NCBI GenBank assembly: GCA_002049455.2
Contig: KV918779.1
Coordinates: 186,001-250,000, forward strand
Source of the DNA: Porphyra umbilicalis
Lineage: Eukaryota > Rhodophyta > Bangiophyceae > Bangiales > Bangiaceae
Reading direction: 5' to 3'
DNA length: 64,000 bases
Shown here: in pieces, positions 33,101 through 43,487 of the stretch
Layout: each line of letters starts with the position of its first letter
Position numbering within the stretch: position 1 is the stretch's first letter
The notes under the pieces: generated by a model
Seen by the model: the letters and a program-made list of their open reading frames with translations, nothing else
Database searches by the model: none
What the model was told of the DNA's origin: nothing
Position numbers and translations under genes: made by a program

Positions 33101-33102
33101 TA

Positions 33103-34796
33103 CAATGCTCCATCGCCCGGGAAATGAAATGCACTGCTCTATGCACAAGAAGGAATATGACAATCACACAGAAGCAGCACTGGTCACGTTTTCATAGAGA
33201 CGCGCTCAATCTTTGAAAGTCATCATACAGGTGAGGGCGCGCACAGGCGAATTTGGCCATTGTGACAAGTACAGCCAATGACTTGGCTGAACTCGTCCGT
33301 ATGGACGCTGTCAGCTACAGGTAGAACCTCACGCAGCTATGTGTGCACCACAGCGGCGATCTTGTTAGTCACGACTGAGAGACCCCGCCAGCACGACTGG
33401 GGAAGTTGATGATCGGTGGGGGGGAAAGAGCCGCGGGCAAGCAAGTGGTAGTTTGATGGTGTGCGATTGGTGTGCGGTGCGGTGGCGAAGGAGGCTGTCT
33501 CACTGCAGCATAGCAAGCGCAGCCCTACGGGAATAAAACCGCAATATAACCGCGATCCGGGATCCCCGGAGAAGGACCTTGAGCCGAAGTCGACAAAACC
33601 GCGACCTGCCGAGCTTTGATTGGCCCACAATCGCCCTCAGCTGGACCCTGCAAAGATGAGGAGGAGGTCTGTCGACCATGCTTACAGCCCACAATTGCGG
33701 TCTACTGTTCGTATCGCTGCCTATTTCTCTTTTCCTTTGTAGTAATATTGTGTTTTATTTCTGTTCTATTACTCAAGCTGGGAAAGACGATCAAGCTGCT
33801 GCTGCGCCAGCTCCTGCTCCCGAGTCCCCTGCGCCGGAGCGTCGCCGTTGCTGGCCGTCGACGAGGCAGAAGCGTCCGCGGGGAGGGCGGTGGCAGCGGG
33901 CGGACCCCGCCGATGTAAATCTCCCCCCGCCCATTGTGTCCGGACAACGGGGACGGGGGGGAGGGCGGGGAGGAAGGCGGGGGGTAAAGGGGGGCAGCCG
34001 CCCGGAGCGTCGGGAAAGGAGGATGCGGAGAGGGAGGGGGGGGGGGCGCCGACGCCGGTGCAGGACACGCGATCACCGGTGGGGGGGAGGGATAGGGGGG
34101 GCACGTACTGCCAGCTGTGCGACTCAAAGCAACGGCCGCCTGAGAGGCAGCCAGCAGACAACCCACATCTAAGTAAGGGACACGGGGAAAAGACGGATGC
34201 GACGACCACAAAAAATATGTCAGCAGCCACGAGCGATGTGAAAAAAGAGCCACAAAGCCCGCACGGCGACCGAGACCGAGCAGTACCCCCTTATCAAAAG
34301 CACACGACAAAGATACTCCGGTGTGCTTACCTTTCCGGCTCGTCAGCGGCCGTCGAAAGGCGCAGAGCGCAGGCGAGAGCTCCGACGTGGTGGCATGGCG
34401 GTCGAAATTGAAGGGGGAGGGTGCACAGAACGCGGGAAAAGAAAGCATCCGCGTGGGGCAACTCGACGATGAAGGCAGTGGACGGGTGCTTTACGACGCT
34501 GGGAACAGCCAGGCGTCAAAGCCCAAGGCTTGTCGCTGCGCTGCAATGAGGTCTTTGTAGTGGAGCCACACGGCCGAACGCTGATCATGAAAGGGTGCAC
34601 GACTCCTTATTGGACGGCACTAGATGTTTAAGGAGGCTTCCGGAACATGATTGGATGCTTCAAGCCGCTTCGAGAAGCTATCAGAACAGGAGCCGCGAAC
34701 TTTGTGGAAAGCCAATCAGAACTCATGAAGGCATCCGAAAAGCCATCTTGCACTGTCAGGACCCAGCGATCCGACCAAGACTCGTCCAGCCCCTGC
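33103..34796. other. Stretch without a recognised gene
   Basis: Overlapping frames at 33678-34448 on both strands are Gly/Arg- or Pro-rich. One plus-strand frame (33848-34411) has a single CxxC (YCQLCDSKQ), too little to call a zinc finger. Confidence 0.4.
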
Positions 34797-35198
34797 CGGC
34801 CCGTGGGAAAACAGCAATATCTCGGGTTTATCGCGCATCTGTTCCCGTAGGGCAGCGGGCCCAGAACCGTCGTCAAAAGCACGTCTGTTTTTGCCTGTTT
34901 TGAGCCTCTTGGAGGCCCGTGTTCCTGTTTAATGAAACAGAACACGAGTGCAAAAAACAGATCGACCCCCCTTAACAGGCTCTCAGAGCCCATTTCATGC
35001 GACGTCCTTGCATATTTGTGTTTGCAACAACAGGAATCGTTCCTTTTTTCCCACATAGCGCCTGCTGGCATGGCCATAGATGCTTCTCCGTCTCTCTCTC
35101 TTTCTGGAAGCGTCTTGTGCTGTGGCTCTCTTCTTAAGATTGGACATGCATCTGTCCCTGCGAGCAGATGATTTTGGCGCTCTTTCTGGAAAAGAGCA
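34797..35198 (-). repeat. Repeat R, copy 1 (inverted copy of 56378-56782)
   Basis: About 400 bp, roughly 90% identical to the inverted 56 kb copy. It joins the hAT end at the same point in both places. Both copies contain a 29 bp hairpin (34918-34946) and an open frame with MGSESLLRGVDLFFALVF. Unknown function; it may be part of a larger element that carried the hAT copy along. Confidence 0.8.
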
Positions 35199-35206
35199 GC
35201 CGTGAC

Positions 35207-36177
35207 TAGAGGTGGCAGGTGACTTTTGTTTGATTATACTCATGTTGATTATAATGATTATAATCATTTGACATCACGGGGCTGATGATGAGAATCACAT
35301 GGCCATGCAGTGGGCTTTACAGTTTGGCTTACATGAAGGGGGCTATTAGGTGATAGAGACAGCTGGTTGGCCTGGCAACTGACAGATTCAAGCGTTTCAC
35401 TGGCTGCTTGGCAGGTCCACGACTGTCGTTAGTGTCAACATTGCTAAGGACATGCCCTGAATCACTCACACGGTGTGCTTCCACAGATGGCAGAACTGGC
35501 AACAAGCATGGCTGTCTGATGCATCTGCGCGCGGGGAAGAGTGAAGAAAGAGTCTGAGCCAAGCGACAGAGCTTCGATGAGCACCACATGCATACGAAGG
35601 CAGGCACCTGCAAAGAAAGCCAAGGTCACCATGGTATCAGTACACAATTGCCACGTAGAATCGTACATTGTACATCTGAGCGAAGTTGCCAGGTGCGGTC
35701 GATTCACGTTGGCCTCCCATGCGTTTTTCATTGCTCGTGAAGCGACTGGAGCGCAGGATGACGATTGGTCAAAGCCGCGGCGTCGTCACGAGCAACCGCT
35801 CAGGCCAGACCTGAGTGTCACTATCCAGAATAACATGTCGCTTCAGCTCCACGAGCGTTTCTCAGCATGTGTTGCTGCTCAGCAGCGGCGGTGTTGGCAC
35901 TGTCTTCTTTTGGCAAGAACACAGCCTGCAACCCTGCCGAAGTCACACTCGTAGCATTGCACAGGATGTTGAGGAAGTTCGCTGGTCACGTCTATTGTTG
36001 ACTTGATTGGACTGTGGACATACTTACGCGTACTTCTGCTCTGTCCTAAAGGCGCCCAATGATTATAATCATGGCCAATGATTAGAACCAATAAAAACCG
36101 TCCCATACGATTTGAAAACAAGGTGTTGATTATAAACCTTTTACCCGAGTTCAGGAACAACTATCATCACACCTCTG
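35207..36177. mobile_element. Non-autonomous hAT element B with GATTATAATC palindromes
   Basis: 971 bp. The left end is TAGAGGTGGCAGGTGA; the right end, inverted, is CAGAGGTGTGATGATAG. Imperfect 8 bp duplication GCCGTGAC (35199-35206) / GCCTAGAC (36178-36185), 6 of 8. GATTATAATC-type palindromes lie near both ends (about 35239-35262 and 36061-36090). No transposase. The core from about 35285 to 36150 is almost identical, inverted, to element C. Confidence 0.85.
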
Positions 36178-37480
36178 GCCTAGACAGAGCCCCAGTGCTG
36201 TTTGCAGATTACCTCATCGTCCCGAGACACGCGAAAGCAGACGAGCTGTTGACGACGGTTTTGTGCTCGCTGCGCAGGACCCATTTTTCGTGTCATGGTC
36301 AGCAGTTTCATGGAATGACGTCGCTGCAATGTATTTCATTTTAGTAAGGACCGGCTCGCTTTTACGACCCGGTCGTGAAAACGAGCGCCCTACTACCAAA
36401 TGCACACTTGAGTGGAAATCTCCTCGGACTCGGATAACAAGACCCTCTGGCCCGGGCCGGATGGGGTGCGTCGCGAGTTTTCACGTAGAGTTCTCCTGAG
36501 AAGGGGTGACACGTTACCCCCCCCCAGGTGAAATTCTGGATTGGCCCTTGATCCCACCCATAATACGCCCTCCTAGAGGGTGAACGAAACAGACGTGTGA
36601 TTATAATCCATCCTGGGCTCGGGTAAAATGTTTATAATCAACACCTTGTTTTCAAATCGTATGGGACGGTTTTTATTGGTTCTAATCATTGGCCATGATT
36701 ATAATCATTGGGCGCCTTTAGGACAGAGCAGAAGTACGCGTAAGTATGTCCACAGTCCAATCAAGTCAACAATAGACGTGACCAGCGAACTTCCTCAACA
36801 TCCTGTGCAATGCTACGAGTGTGACTTCGGCAGGGTTGCAGGCTGTGTTCTTGCCAAAAGAAGACAGTGCCAACACCGCCGCTGCTGAGCAGCAACACAT
36901 GCTGAGAAACGCTCGTGGAGCTGAAGCGACATGTTATTCTGGATAGTGACACTCAGGTCTGGCCTGAGCGGTTGCTCGTGACGACGCCGCGGCTTTGACC
37001 AATCGTCATCCTGCGCTCCAGTCGCTTCACGAGCAATGAAAAACGCATGGGAGGCCAACGTGAATCGACCGCACCTGGCAACTTCGCTCAGATGTACAAT
37101 GTACGATTCTACGTGGCAATTGTGTACTGATACCATGGTGACCTTGGCTTTCTTTGCAGGTGCCTGCCTTCGTATGCATGTGGTGCTCATCGAAGCTCTG
37201 TCGCTTGGCTCAGACTCTTTCTTCACTCTTCCCCGCGCGCAGATGCATCAGACAGCCATGCTCGTTGCCAGTTCTGCCATCTGTTGAAGCTCACCGTGTG
37301 AGTGATTCAGGGCATGTCCTTAGCAATGTTGACACTAACGACAGTCGTGGACCTGCCAAGCAGCCAGTGAAACGCTTGAATCTGTCAGTTGCCAGGCCAA
37401 CCAGCTGTCTCTATCACCTAATAGCCCCCTTCATGAAAGCCCAACTGTAAAGCCCACTGCATGGCCATGTGATTCTAATC
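35285..37480. repeat. Large inverted repeat: arms 35285-36150 and 36628-37480
   Basis: Arms of about 860 bp, around 99% identical, separated by about 480 bp. They are the cores of hAT elements B and C in opposite orientation. The spacer holds the flank of B with a short stretch (about 36236-36280) similar to repeat R, and AT-richer sequence of no recognised kind. Confidence 0.92.
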
Positions 37481-37961
37481 ATCGGCCGCGTTGTGTATTG
37501 CTGATCCCCGAATTTTATCCTGGGGGACAGAGACAGAGACTGACGGTGAATAACAGCATTTTATTTGTCGAAAACGACAGTAAAAAGGCATCAAAGCCAA
37601 TAAAAAGCCCGCATTCGATGCCAGGACCTTGCATCCAGCAGAACTCACTGTTTGTTGCCCCTTTATCCGATTCTCTTGGCACGTAGCAAGCTGCCTATGC
37701 GAGATCTTGAGATTTTCTACTGTCTTCTTGCCAGAAGTGCAGAAAAAAAGAGGAGCTGATGTCGATTTCCAGACTGGATGGGCACGTGTAAGCAATAAGG
37801 CGCACCAAGTCAGTCCCAGGGGCGTATCTGATTGGTGGAGAGAGTCGGTCCGCAAGTCAGTCTCTGTCCACCAGGACAAAATTCGAGGATCAGCAAGACA
37901 ATGGTTACAATCATTATAATCGTCATGATTATAATGGAACAGACATCGCCTGCCACCTCTG
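36590..37961. mobile_element. Non-autonomous hAT element C (inverted relative to B), carrying a MITE
   Basis: 1372 bp including a 399 bp MITE. Left end CAGACGTGTGATTATAATC; right end GCCTGCCACCTCTG (inverted, CAGAGGTGGCAGGC). Its own duplication GAACGAAA (36582-36589) / GAACGAAG (37962-37969) matches at 7 of 8, so it inserted independently of B. GATTATAATC palindromes at 36600, 36697 and 37926. Confidence 0.88.
37498..37896. mobile_element. MITE inside hAT element C
   Basis: 399 bp with long inverted ends (TTGCTGATCC, CGAATTTT and TCCTGG strings at both ends). TA precedes the left end; the right neighbour is GA, probably a decayed TA. The ends match the MITE halves ending at about 22321 and 29733. 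Confidence 0.75.
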
Positions 37962-37969
37962 GAACGAAG

Positions 37970-39040
37970 GATTGTCTCCTGATCAGGTCTTCCTGAGGAG
38001 CCTCACACAGACGGAAGGGGCGCCGGCACTTTTCATCTGGGCTCCCTGGAGGGGTCGTGAAGCGTTTGGAAGCTTCCTCATTCGGGGCAGGACCCGGAGC
38101 CGAGATCGGATCTCGGTCATCGAAGATACATCTCAAGGAGTTCCATCAGAGACCTGGAAAGTTCTGCGGCTGAGTTCCTTGGGAATTAGAGGGTCTTGCG
38201 AGTCCAAGCTGACCCAAACTTCTATGGGCCAGATATCTCTTCCCGCGGAAAAGTGTCACTTGACACGTGGCATAGGCCACCGGAGGCCCCTGTTTCAGGA
38301 CGGTGGCCCTCTGGGCACCAGTCCCCCTCATGACCGTTCTCGTGAGCATGGTTTGTGTGCGCGTTTCGCTTCTCCTGAGGGTATATGAGTGTGAGTTTCT
38401 GGGTCGACCTGCTCTAATTAATACATCAGCGTTGCGGTTGCGTTCGATCCGGCGTTCTGGTGCGCTTCGCGCCCTGTGATCCAGGCGTTTGTGTTCTTTC
38501 TCCTTTGTGTTTCTCCGCATCCTGTGCTGGATTTTCTGACGGGGTCGTGCCCCGTCGGCTTTGAGAGCAGAAACCACTACAACACTGTATTATGACCTAC
38601 AAGAAGATTCGATCTATATATTCCGGGTTCGCCGTGCCCAAAATACCGTGTCACAGGCGGAGATATCCGCTGTGACAGAGTCGTGAGGCCCACTCAATAT
38701 ACCCGCTTGCTCGGGATGCGGATTGATTGGAAGTGCTATGCAGCCGCGTGAGGCAGCCATCGCTACCCGAAATCCCTAATATTACCATTCGCTCACAGGA
38801 AGCCACGTTGCAGAAACCATTGACTGAGGAACGAGCTGTGACCATCCTGCCTGAACGAAAACACGACCAGAACCACGATTAAATGGCATATCGTTCATAT
38901 GATAGATAGCCGAATACTTCACCGCTAATGGTTGGCTGATGAAAAACTGGCTTGTCAGAACTTGGTGGTATTACTATTCAGACTTTTTTCGTATTCTGGT
39001 GTCCCATCTTTTTGTTTCGCTGCGCGTTCATTAGCTGGAT
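37970..39040. other. Stretch without a recognised gene
   Basis: Open frames at 37972-38388 (plus) and 38146-38577 (minus) carry no motif I recognise. The part after 38600 is AT-richer and includes a likely 3' untranslated region for the minus-strand ORF at 39065. Confidence 0.4.
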
Positions 39041-39046
39041 ACAGTG

Positions 39047-39052
39047 TTTATT
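39047..39052 (-). terminator. Polyadenylation signal AATAAA
   Basis: AATAAA on the minus strand 12 bases after the stop codon of the ORF at 39065-39553, in AT-richer sequence. Confidence 0.45.
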
Positions 39053-39064
39053 AGGATCAAGCTA

Positions 39065-39553
39065 TTAGATGGAAGCGAAGAACGCGAGGGCCGGGGTCGG
39101 GGCGGTCGCGTGGGCACCTATCGCGCGTGCGCCAGCCCTGACATCGGACCCCACCGGTGGAGCGGGCAGCAGTGGTAGCGACGCCGGCGGTGGCACTGGC
39201 AGCGCCGCGGCCGGTGCCGCCGGCAGCGCGGCGGCAGGTGCCGAGGGCGTCGATGCCGACTGGGCCTTGCCCGCCATGTGCGCGCGGTACTCCACTGCAT
39301 TCGTGGCGATTCTCGACAGAAGAGCGCACGCCCCCCAAGACCGTTTGCACACGGCAAGGCGCGGCTCCAGGTCCTCGAGAAGCTCAGTCACAGAGGCAAG
39401 GGTTGCCCGCGGCTGCTTGCAAAACGTCGCTTTCCGGAAGTAGATGGCTGCCCGCTTCGTCAGCCGACGGAGCTCGTTCTCGGCAGCCGAATAGATGCCG
39501 AGCGCGGGTGCGCCGACGACCTTCATCATGTTGATAGAATTTGCCGCTGCCAT
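39065..39553 (-). CDS. Hypothetical protein, 162 residues
   Basis: Minus-strand ORF from the ATG reading MAAANSINMMKVVGAPALG. The first 100 residues look globular and helical (ENELRRLTKRAAIYFRKATF, VTELLEDLEPRLAVC), and the last 60 are an Ala/Pro-rich tail ending ALAFFASI. A polyadenylation signal follows at once. The ORF lies about 400 bp from the insertion site of element 2. No family recognised. It could be a host gene or part of an unrecognised element. Confidence 0.45.
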   Translation of the reverse strand: MAAANSINMMKVVGAPALGIYSAAENELRRLTKRAAIYFRKATFCKQPRATLASVTELLEDLEPRLAVCKRSWGACALLSRIATNAVEYRAHMAGKAQSASTPSAPAAALPAAPAAALPVPPPASLPLLPAPPVGSDVRAGARAIGAHATAPTPALAFFASI

Positions 39554-39954
39554 AGGCACCCTGCGGCGCCCCGCGTTCTTGTCGACGTCAAACTAAAGGC
39601 CCCACCCACTGCTGGTGCGCGCTCGCACCCTCTCCGACGTGCGCGGGCGGGAGGGGGCTGGCGACGGGATCCGCAGTGAGGCGCTCGCGCGATCCGAGAC
39701 GGCCGCCAACCCGCCCACAGCGCAACCACCAGACGGCACAATGGTAGCCCCCTGAGTGGGCGGATAACGCAACTCGGCCTCACCGAGCCGCCAAGGAAGC
39801 GGCGGAACCGGCCGCGCCAGCTGCTGGGTCCTTACATGTGCCGATGTTGACGCAGGTGGAGGGCCGATTGATGCATGCGGGCACGCTATAAGCGGAGGTA
39901 CTCGGCGGTCCCTCCCAGATCGACGAGGACGCCGGAGTGGCGGGGTGGCCGGCG

Positions 39955-39959
39955 ATGGG
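39955..39959. repeat. Target site duplication (left) of element 2
   Basis: ATGGG before the LTR; the same bases follow the second LTR at 50229-50233. Confidence 0.92.
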
Positions 39960-40355
39960 TGTGGTATTAAGAACGTTAGTTCAATTACCAGTGTACTGAG
40001 ACCGACCGTAGCCAAGCAATAAAGCGGGTTCTATTGCCGTCCCTCCGAGGAAGAAAGACCTTTTGTTGAAGGGCATCCGATGGGGAGCCGGGTGGCGCCC
40101 ACGACGGCGACCCCGGACCCACGGTGATTTTAAACAAACGAGGGCACCGGTCGATCGACCGTCCGATCACAAGCGATCGTAATGAGTGCCAGCAGACAGA
40201 TAAGACAGGCAAGCAAACAAACAATAAAAAATAAACAATGCGGAAGTAACCCCCCGAAGGGCGTGCCACAAGCCGAGTCACACAAATTCGTGGATTTGGC
40301 CAGTCAAGGGGGCTACTCGTGGCCAATTGCCAATTGGGAGCAGAGATATGCTACA
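39960..40355 (-). repeat. LTR of element 2 (3' LTR in gag-pol sense)
   Basis: 396 bp, TG...CA ends, partner of 49833-50228. Differs from element 1 LTRs by scattered substitutions and small length changes. Confidence 0.95.
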
Positions 40356-41159
40356 TACCTCCAACGCGAGACTCGAACCGTTCCAGTGAGATCCGAGGAT
40401 TGTGAAACCCGATTGGGCGATTGCGGCCTCTTACGGGCCCGCGCGGGCGCAACCGCCCAGGCGGCGGGAGCCGTGGGGGGCGCGCCGCCCAGTCCCGATT
40501 GGGGGGGGGTGGCGGTTCGCCGTCGTCGGTCGCGACCGTCCGGCCACGCACGCGTGGGCGTGGGTGGCGGGCAGCTGGCGCAGCGGGTCCGATCGACGCT
40601 TGCGCGTACGCGCGCCCGCGCAGGCGAGTCGGCGTCGGCGTGGGCGTGGGGGCCAGGCGGATGGTGGACGGGCGACGAGCGTCGGGGTTAAGACCCGTTG
40701 ATGTGCAGGTGCGTCATGCAACACGTGTTGGGGCGACCGTCGTCGGCGCCGAGTGGCGCCTCCTTCGTCGGGATGCTGACTACCCCGACGACACGGCGAA
40801 AGCCGGGACGCGGGTCCGTGTTATCGAGAGTGGAGGTAGGGTTCGCACCTCAAGACCGGTTACCACCAAGTCGTGCGCGCGGTGCAGCACTTGATGGGTG
40901 GTCATCGTCGTTGCCGGCAGGCGCCGACCTCGTCGGAGTGTTGACTACCTTGGCGACGAGGCGAAAGCCGGGATGCGGGTCCGCGTTGTGTCGGCACGGG
41001 GCCATCCCGTGACTTCGTGCTCACGCACAGGTCGCGGCCTAACGGCAAGGTTGAGTAGGGGTGCGCCACCACGAAGTGGCAAACCGCGAGGTTGCGGACC
41101 CGGGGAGCGTGGGTTTGCGCTGGGTGGGGGGGGGCGGCGCGCACGGCGGTGACGTCGGC

Positions 41160-41360
41160 AAGCGCGACAAGCCCGGCGGCTACGGCGGCAAGGGCTGCAA
41201 GCGCGGCAAGCGCGGCAAGCCCGGCGGCGACGGCGGCAAGGGTGGCAAGCGCGGCAAGCGCGGCAAGCCCGGCGGCGACGGCGGCGAGGGCGTCAAGCGC
41301 GGCAAGCGCGGTGGCGACAGCGGCAAGGGCGGCACGCGCGGAAAGCCCGGCGGCGAAAGC
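41160..41360 (+). repeat. 48 bp tandem repeat in element 2 leader
   Basis: Lys/Arg/Gly-type repeat (one frame reads KRGKRGKPGGDGG), in the same position as the 21 bp repeat of element 1 but with a longer unit. The position is conserved while the unit is not. Confidence 0.75.
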
Positions 41361-41408
41361 CAGGGCAAACACCCCCGAGCGGCCAACGCTTTGGCGGACT
41401 CGGCCGCG

Positions 41409-43346
41409 ATGGCGGTGGACGTCGGCGTTGCCGATGGCGGGGTGGTCATCGACGGGGCGCATGCCGCCACGGGGGGCCATCCGAAAGTGGACTGCTCCAC
41501 GGACCCGGAGGTCCTGCGCCAGTTTCGGCCTCGCGGCTCGTACTATGCACACGCGGAACCTGTGGAGGTGGTTGCTGGGGTCCCGCGGGTCACCGACAAC
41601 CGTCTGTATGACATGTGCGTGCGCAACCGCGCTCGTGCGCACACGCGTCGTGTCTACGCGCATTACGAGGCGTTGCCCGACTTCGTTGACGTGATGGCGC
41701 AAGCCGGGTGGCCGGACCACGCAGGCGACCGCGTGGCTGAGGTCCATGGGGACCCGTACTTTGGGAACCAGGGCCCCCAGCGTCGTGTTTACGAGGTGAT
41801 GTCGTTTTGCAACGAGGTCGTGCGCTACCAAGTGCCTTTGCACCCGTTCCACTGCTTGGTGTACGCCAATGCGCTTCTGTTCCCTGTGAAGGGTACAGAG
41901 ACGATCGAGGCGGCGGCCAACTCGTTTTGCCGCTTGTTGCGCAACTGGCCGAAGGCCGTCTTCCTCAAGCGGGCTCTCGCCGAGGACCTTTCGGTCCCGT
42001 TCGGGCACGACTCCGGCCTGGAGCCGTACCCCGAGCAGCTCGCGCTGGTGAAGCACGAGGAGAACGACAACGTCGAAGACGATCGCAGTCCGCGTGTCAC
42101 CGGGTTGCCGAACCCCTTCCGGTTGCCGATGTTCCCATCCGACCACCGTCGGGCCGCCGACACTCGCTTTCGCGGTCGCGAGTTGATGCCCACCGCGTGG
42201 GCGGCTGGATTTCTCCGTGCGCCACGGACGTTCGACTTGTCTTGTTGACTTCTGCCTATCCCGGCATGGGAGCCTCACACGGGATTGTGGGTGGCGACCC
42301 CCGTAGTGGTGTCGTACCTGGCGGATGCGTTGCGCAACGCCTACAGCTCAGTCAGGCAGGAGGTGTACTCCGAGTACTACTGCAACTTGGTTGCTGCGTG
42401 GGTTCACACCCTGCAGGAGGACAAGCTCTTCGTCCACTTGGACGATAGGACGCTTCGTCATTTCGACGCGTTGGATACGTCCAAGTTGAAGGACGCGCCC
42501 GACGGCGAAGCCAAGTACGTCTTGTACGGCAAGATGCGTCATGCCGTGACGGCGTTTTCCTGGCGGGAGGTCCTTAAGGACGTTGTCTGGCGCGACCGCG
42601 ACTCCGGGAAAGCCCGTCAAGTGCGGATCACGGTCGACGTGACCAAGGAGTACGGCTTTTGCCTTCGTCACCCTTTTGTCGATTTCAACTGGGCGTTGGA
42701 CCCGAGCGCGCCACTCCCGATGGCTCGAATCACTTCGAGCCATCCCGGGGTGTGGCGTCGTGGTCGTCGGAACTGGGCTCACGCCGTTGGCGACGCCCGA
42801 GAGGGCCGCTACCGCCCGCGCTCGCCGCGGCGCGATCGCTCGCCGTCTCCGCCCCGGGCGGTGAATGCCACTTGGCCGACCCGCGCGTCTTCCTCCCCGG
42901 CGGTTGCCTTGTTTGGGTCGGCGCGCGCGCGCGATGTACGCGCTCGCGCGCCCTATGGGGCAGCCTTGTCGGCGGTGGCTAACGCCTGGGTCGAGCAGAT
43001 CGCGGGTCTGCGGACCGCTGTGTAGCGCGCCGACGGACGGGGTGTCGAGTCGGCTTTGTCCATCATTGGACAGGCCGTGGCTCGCGCCGTTGACGGCGAT
43101 GCCAACTACGGGCGATTCGCCCAGCACCTCGAGGCTATCCAGCCAGAGGAGGAGGCTACGCCGGCGCGCTTCAACGCGCAGAGCATGCTTGGTCGTCGGA
43201 CTCACGAGGGCGGGGGCCCGTCGACGGGGGCTCCGCACTCGGCGCGCAACACGCGTGCGCGTAGTGTCTCGCAGGAGTCGGCGGCCAGTGTCGGCGCGAG
43301 CCGCGATTCCCGCCGGGACTCGCGTCGTCGTGACGAAGAGGAGTAG
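41409..43346 (+). pseudogene. Opposite-strand ORF of element 2 (broken)
   Basis: Close relative of 5107-7065 with the same motifs (GDPYFGNQ, the RPRSPRRDRSPSPP basic stretch, an SRRDSRRRDEEE-like end). It ends about 142 bp from the pol end. Most differences from element 1 are silent or conservative by eye, as expected if the protein was under selection while the family was active. Broken here in about two places. Confidence 0.8.
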
Positions 43347-43487
43347 CGAGGTTCACTGTTCAGTGACTTGCTCGGTTGACCCCGGCGGGGGGTGGAGTTG
43401 CCAATGTCGACGGCTTACGCCTTTTTAGGGTGTTGATGTTTCTTCGTCTTGTGGTTGTTTGTCGTTTGACATGTTTGTATCCACTTC

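Noticed and set aside
33848-34411. CxxC-containing frame as a zinc-finger protein
   Set aside because: Only one CxxC and no matching His/Cys partner; low-complexity context.
35541-35954. 137-residue frame identical in both arms of the inverted repeat as a conserved gene
   Set aside because: The arms are nearly identical DNA, so identity of the frame says nothing about coding; no motif of a hAT transposase.
38400-38620. Possible solo LTR ending near CTACAACA
   Set aside because: No second copy, no matching start and no target duplication could be found.
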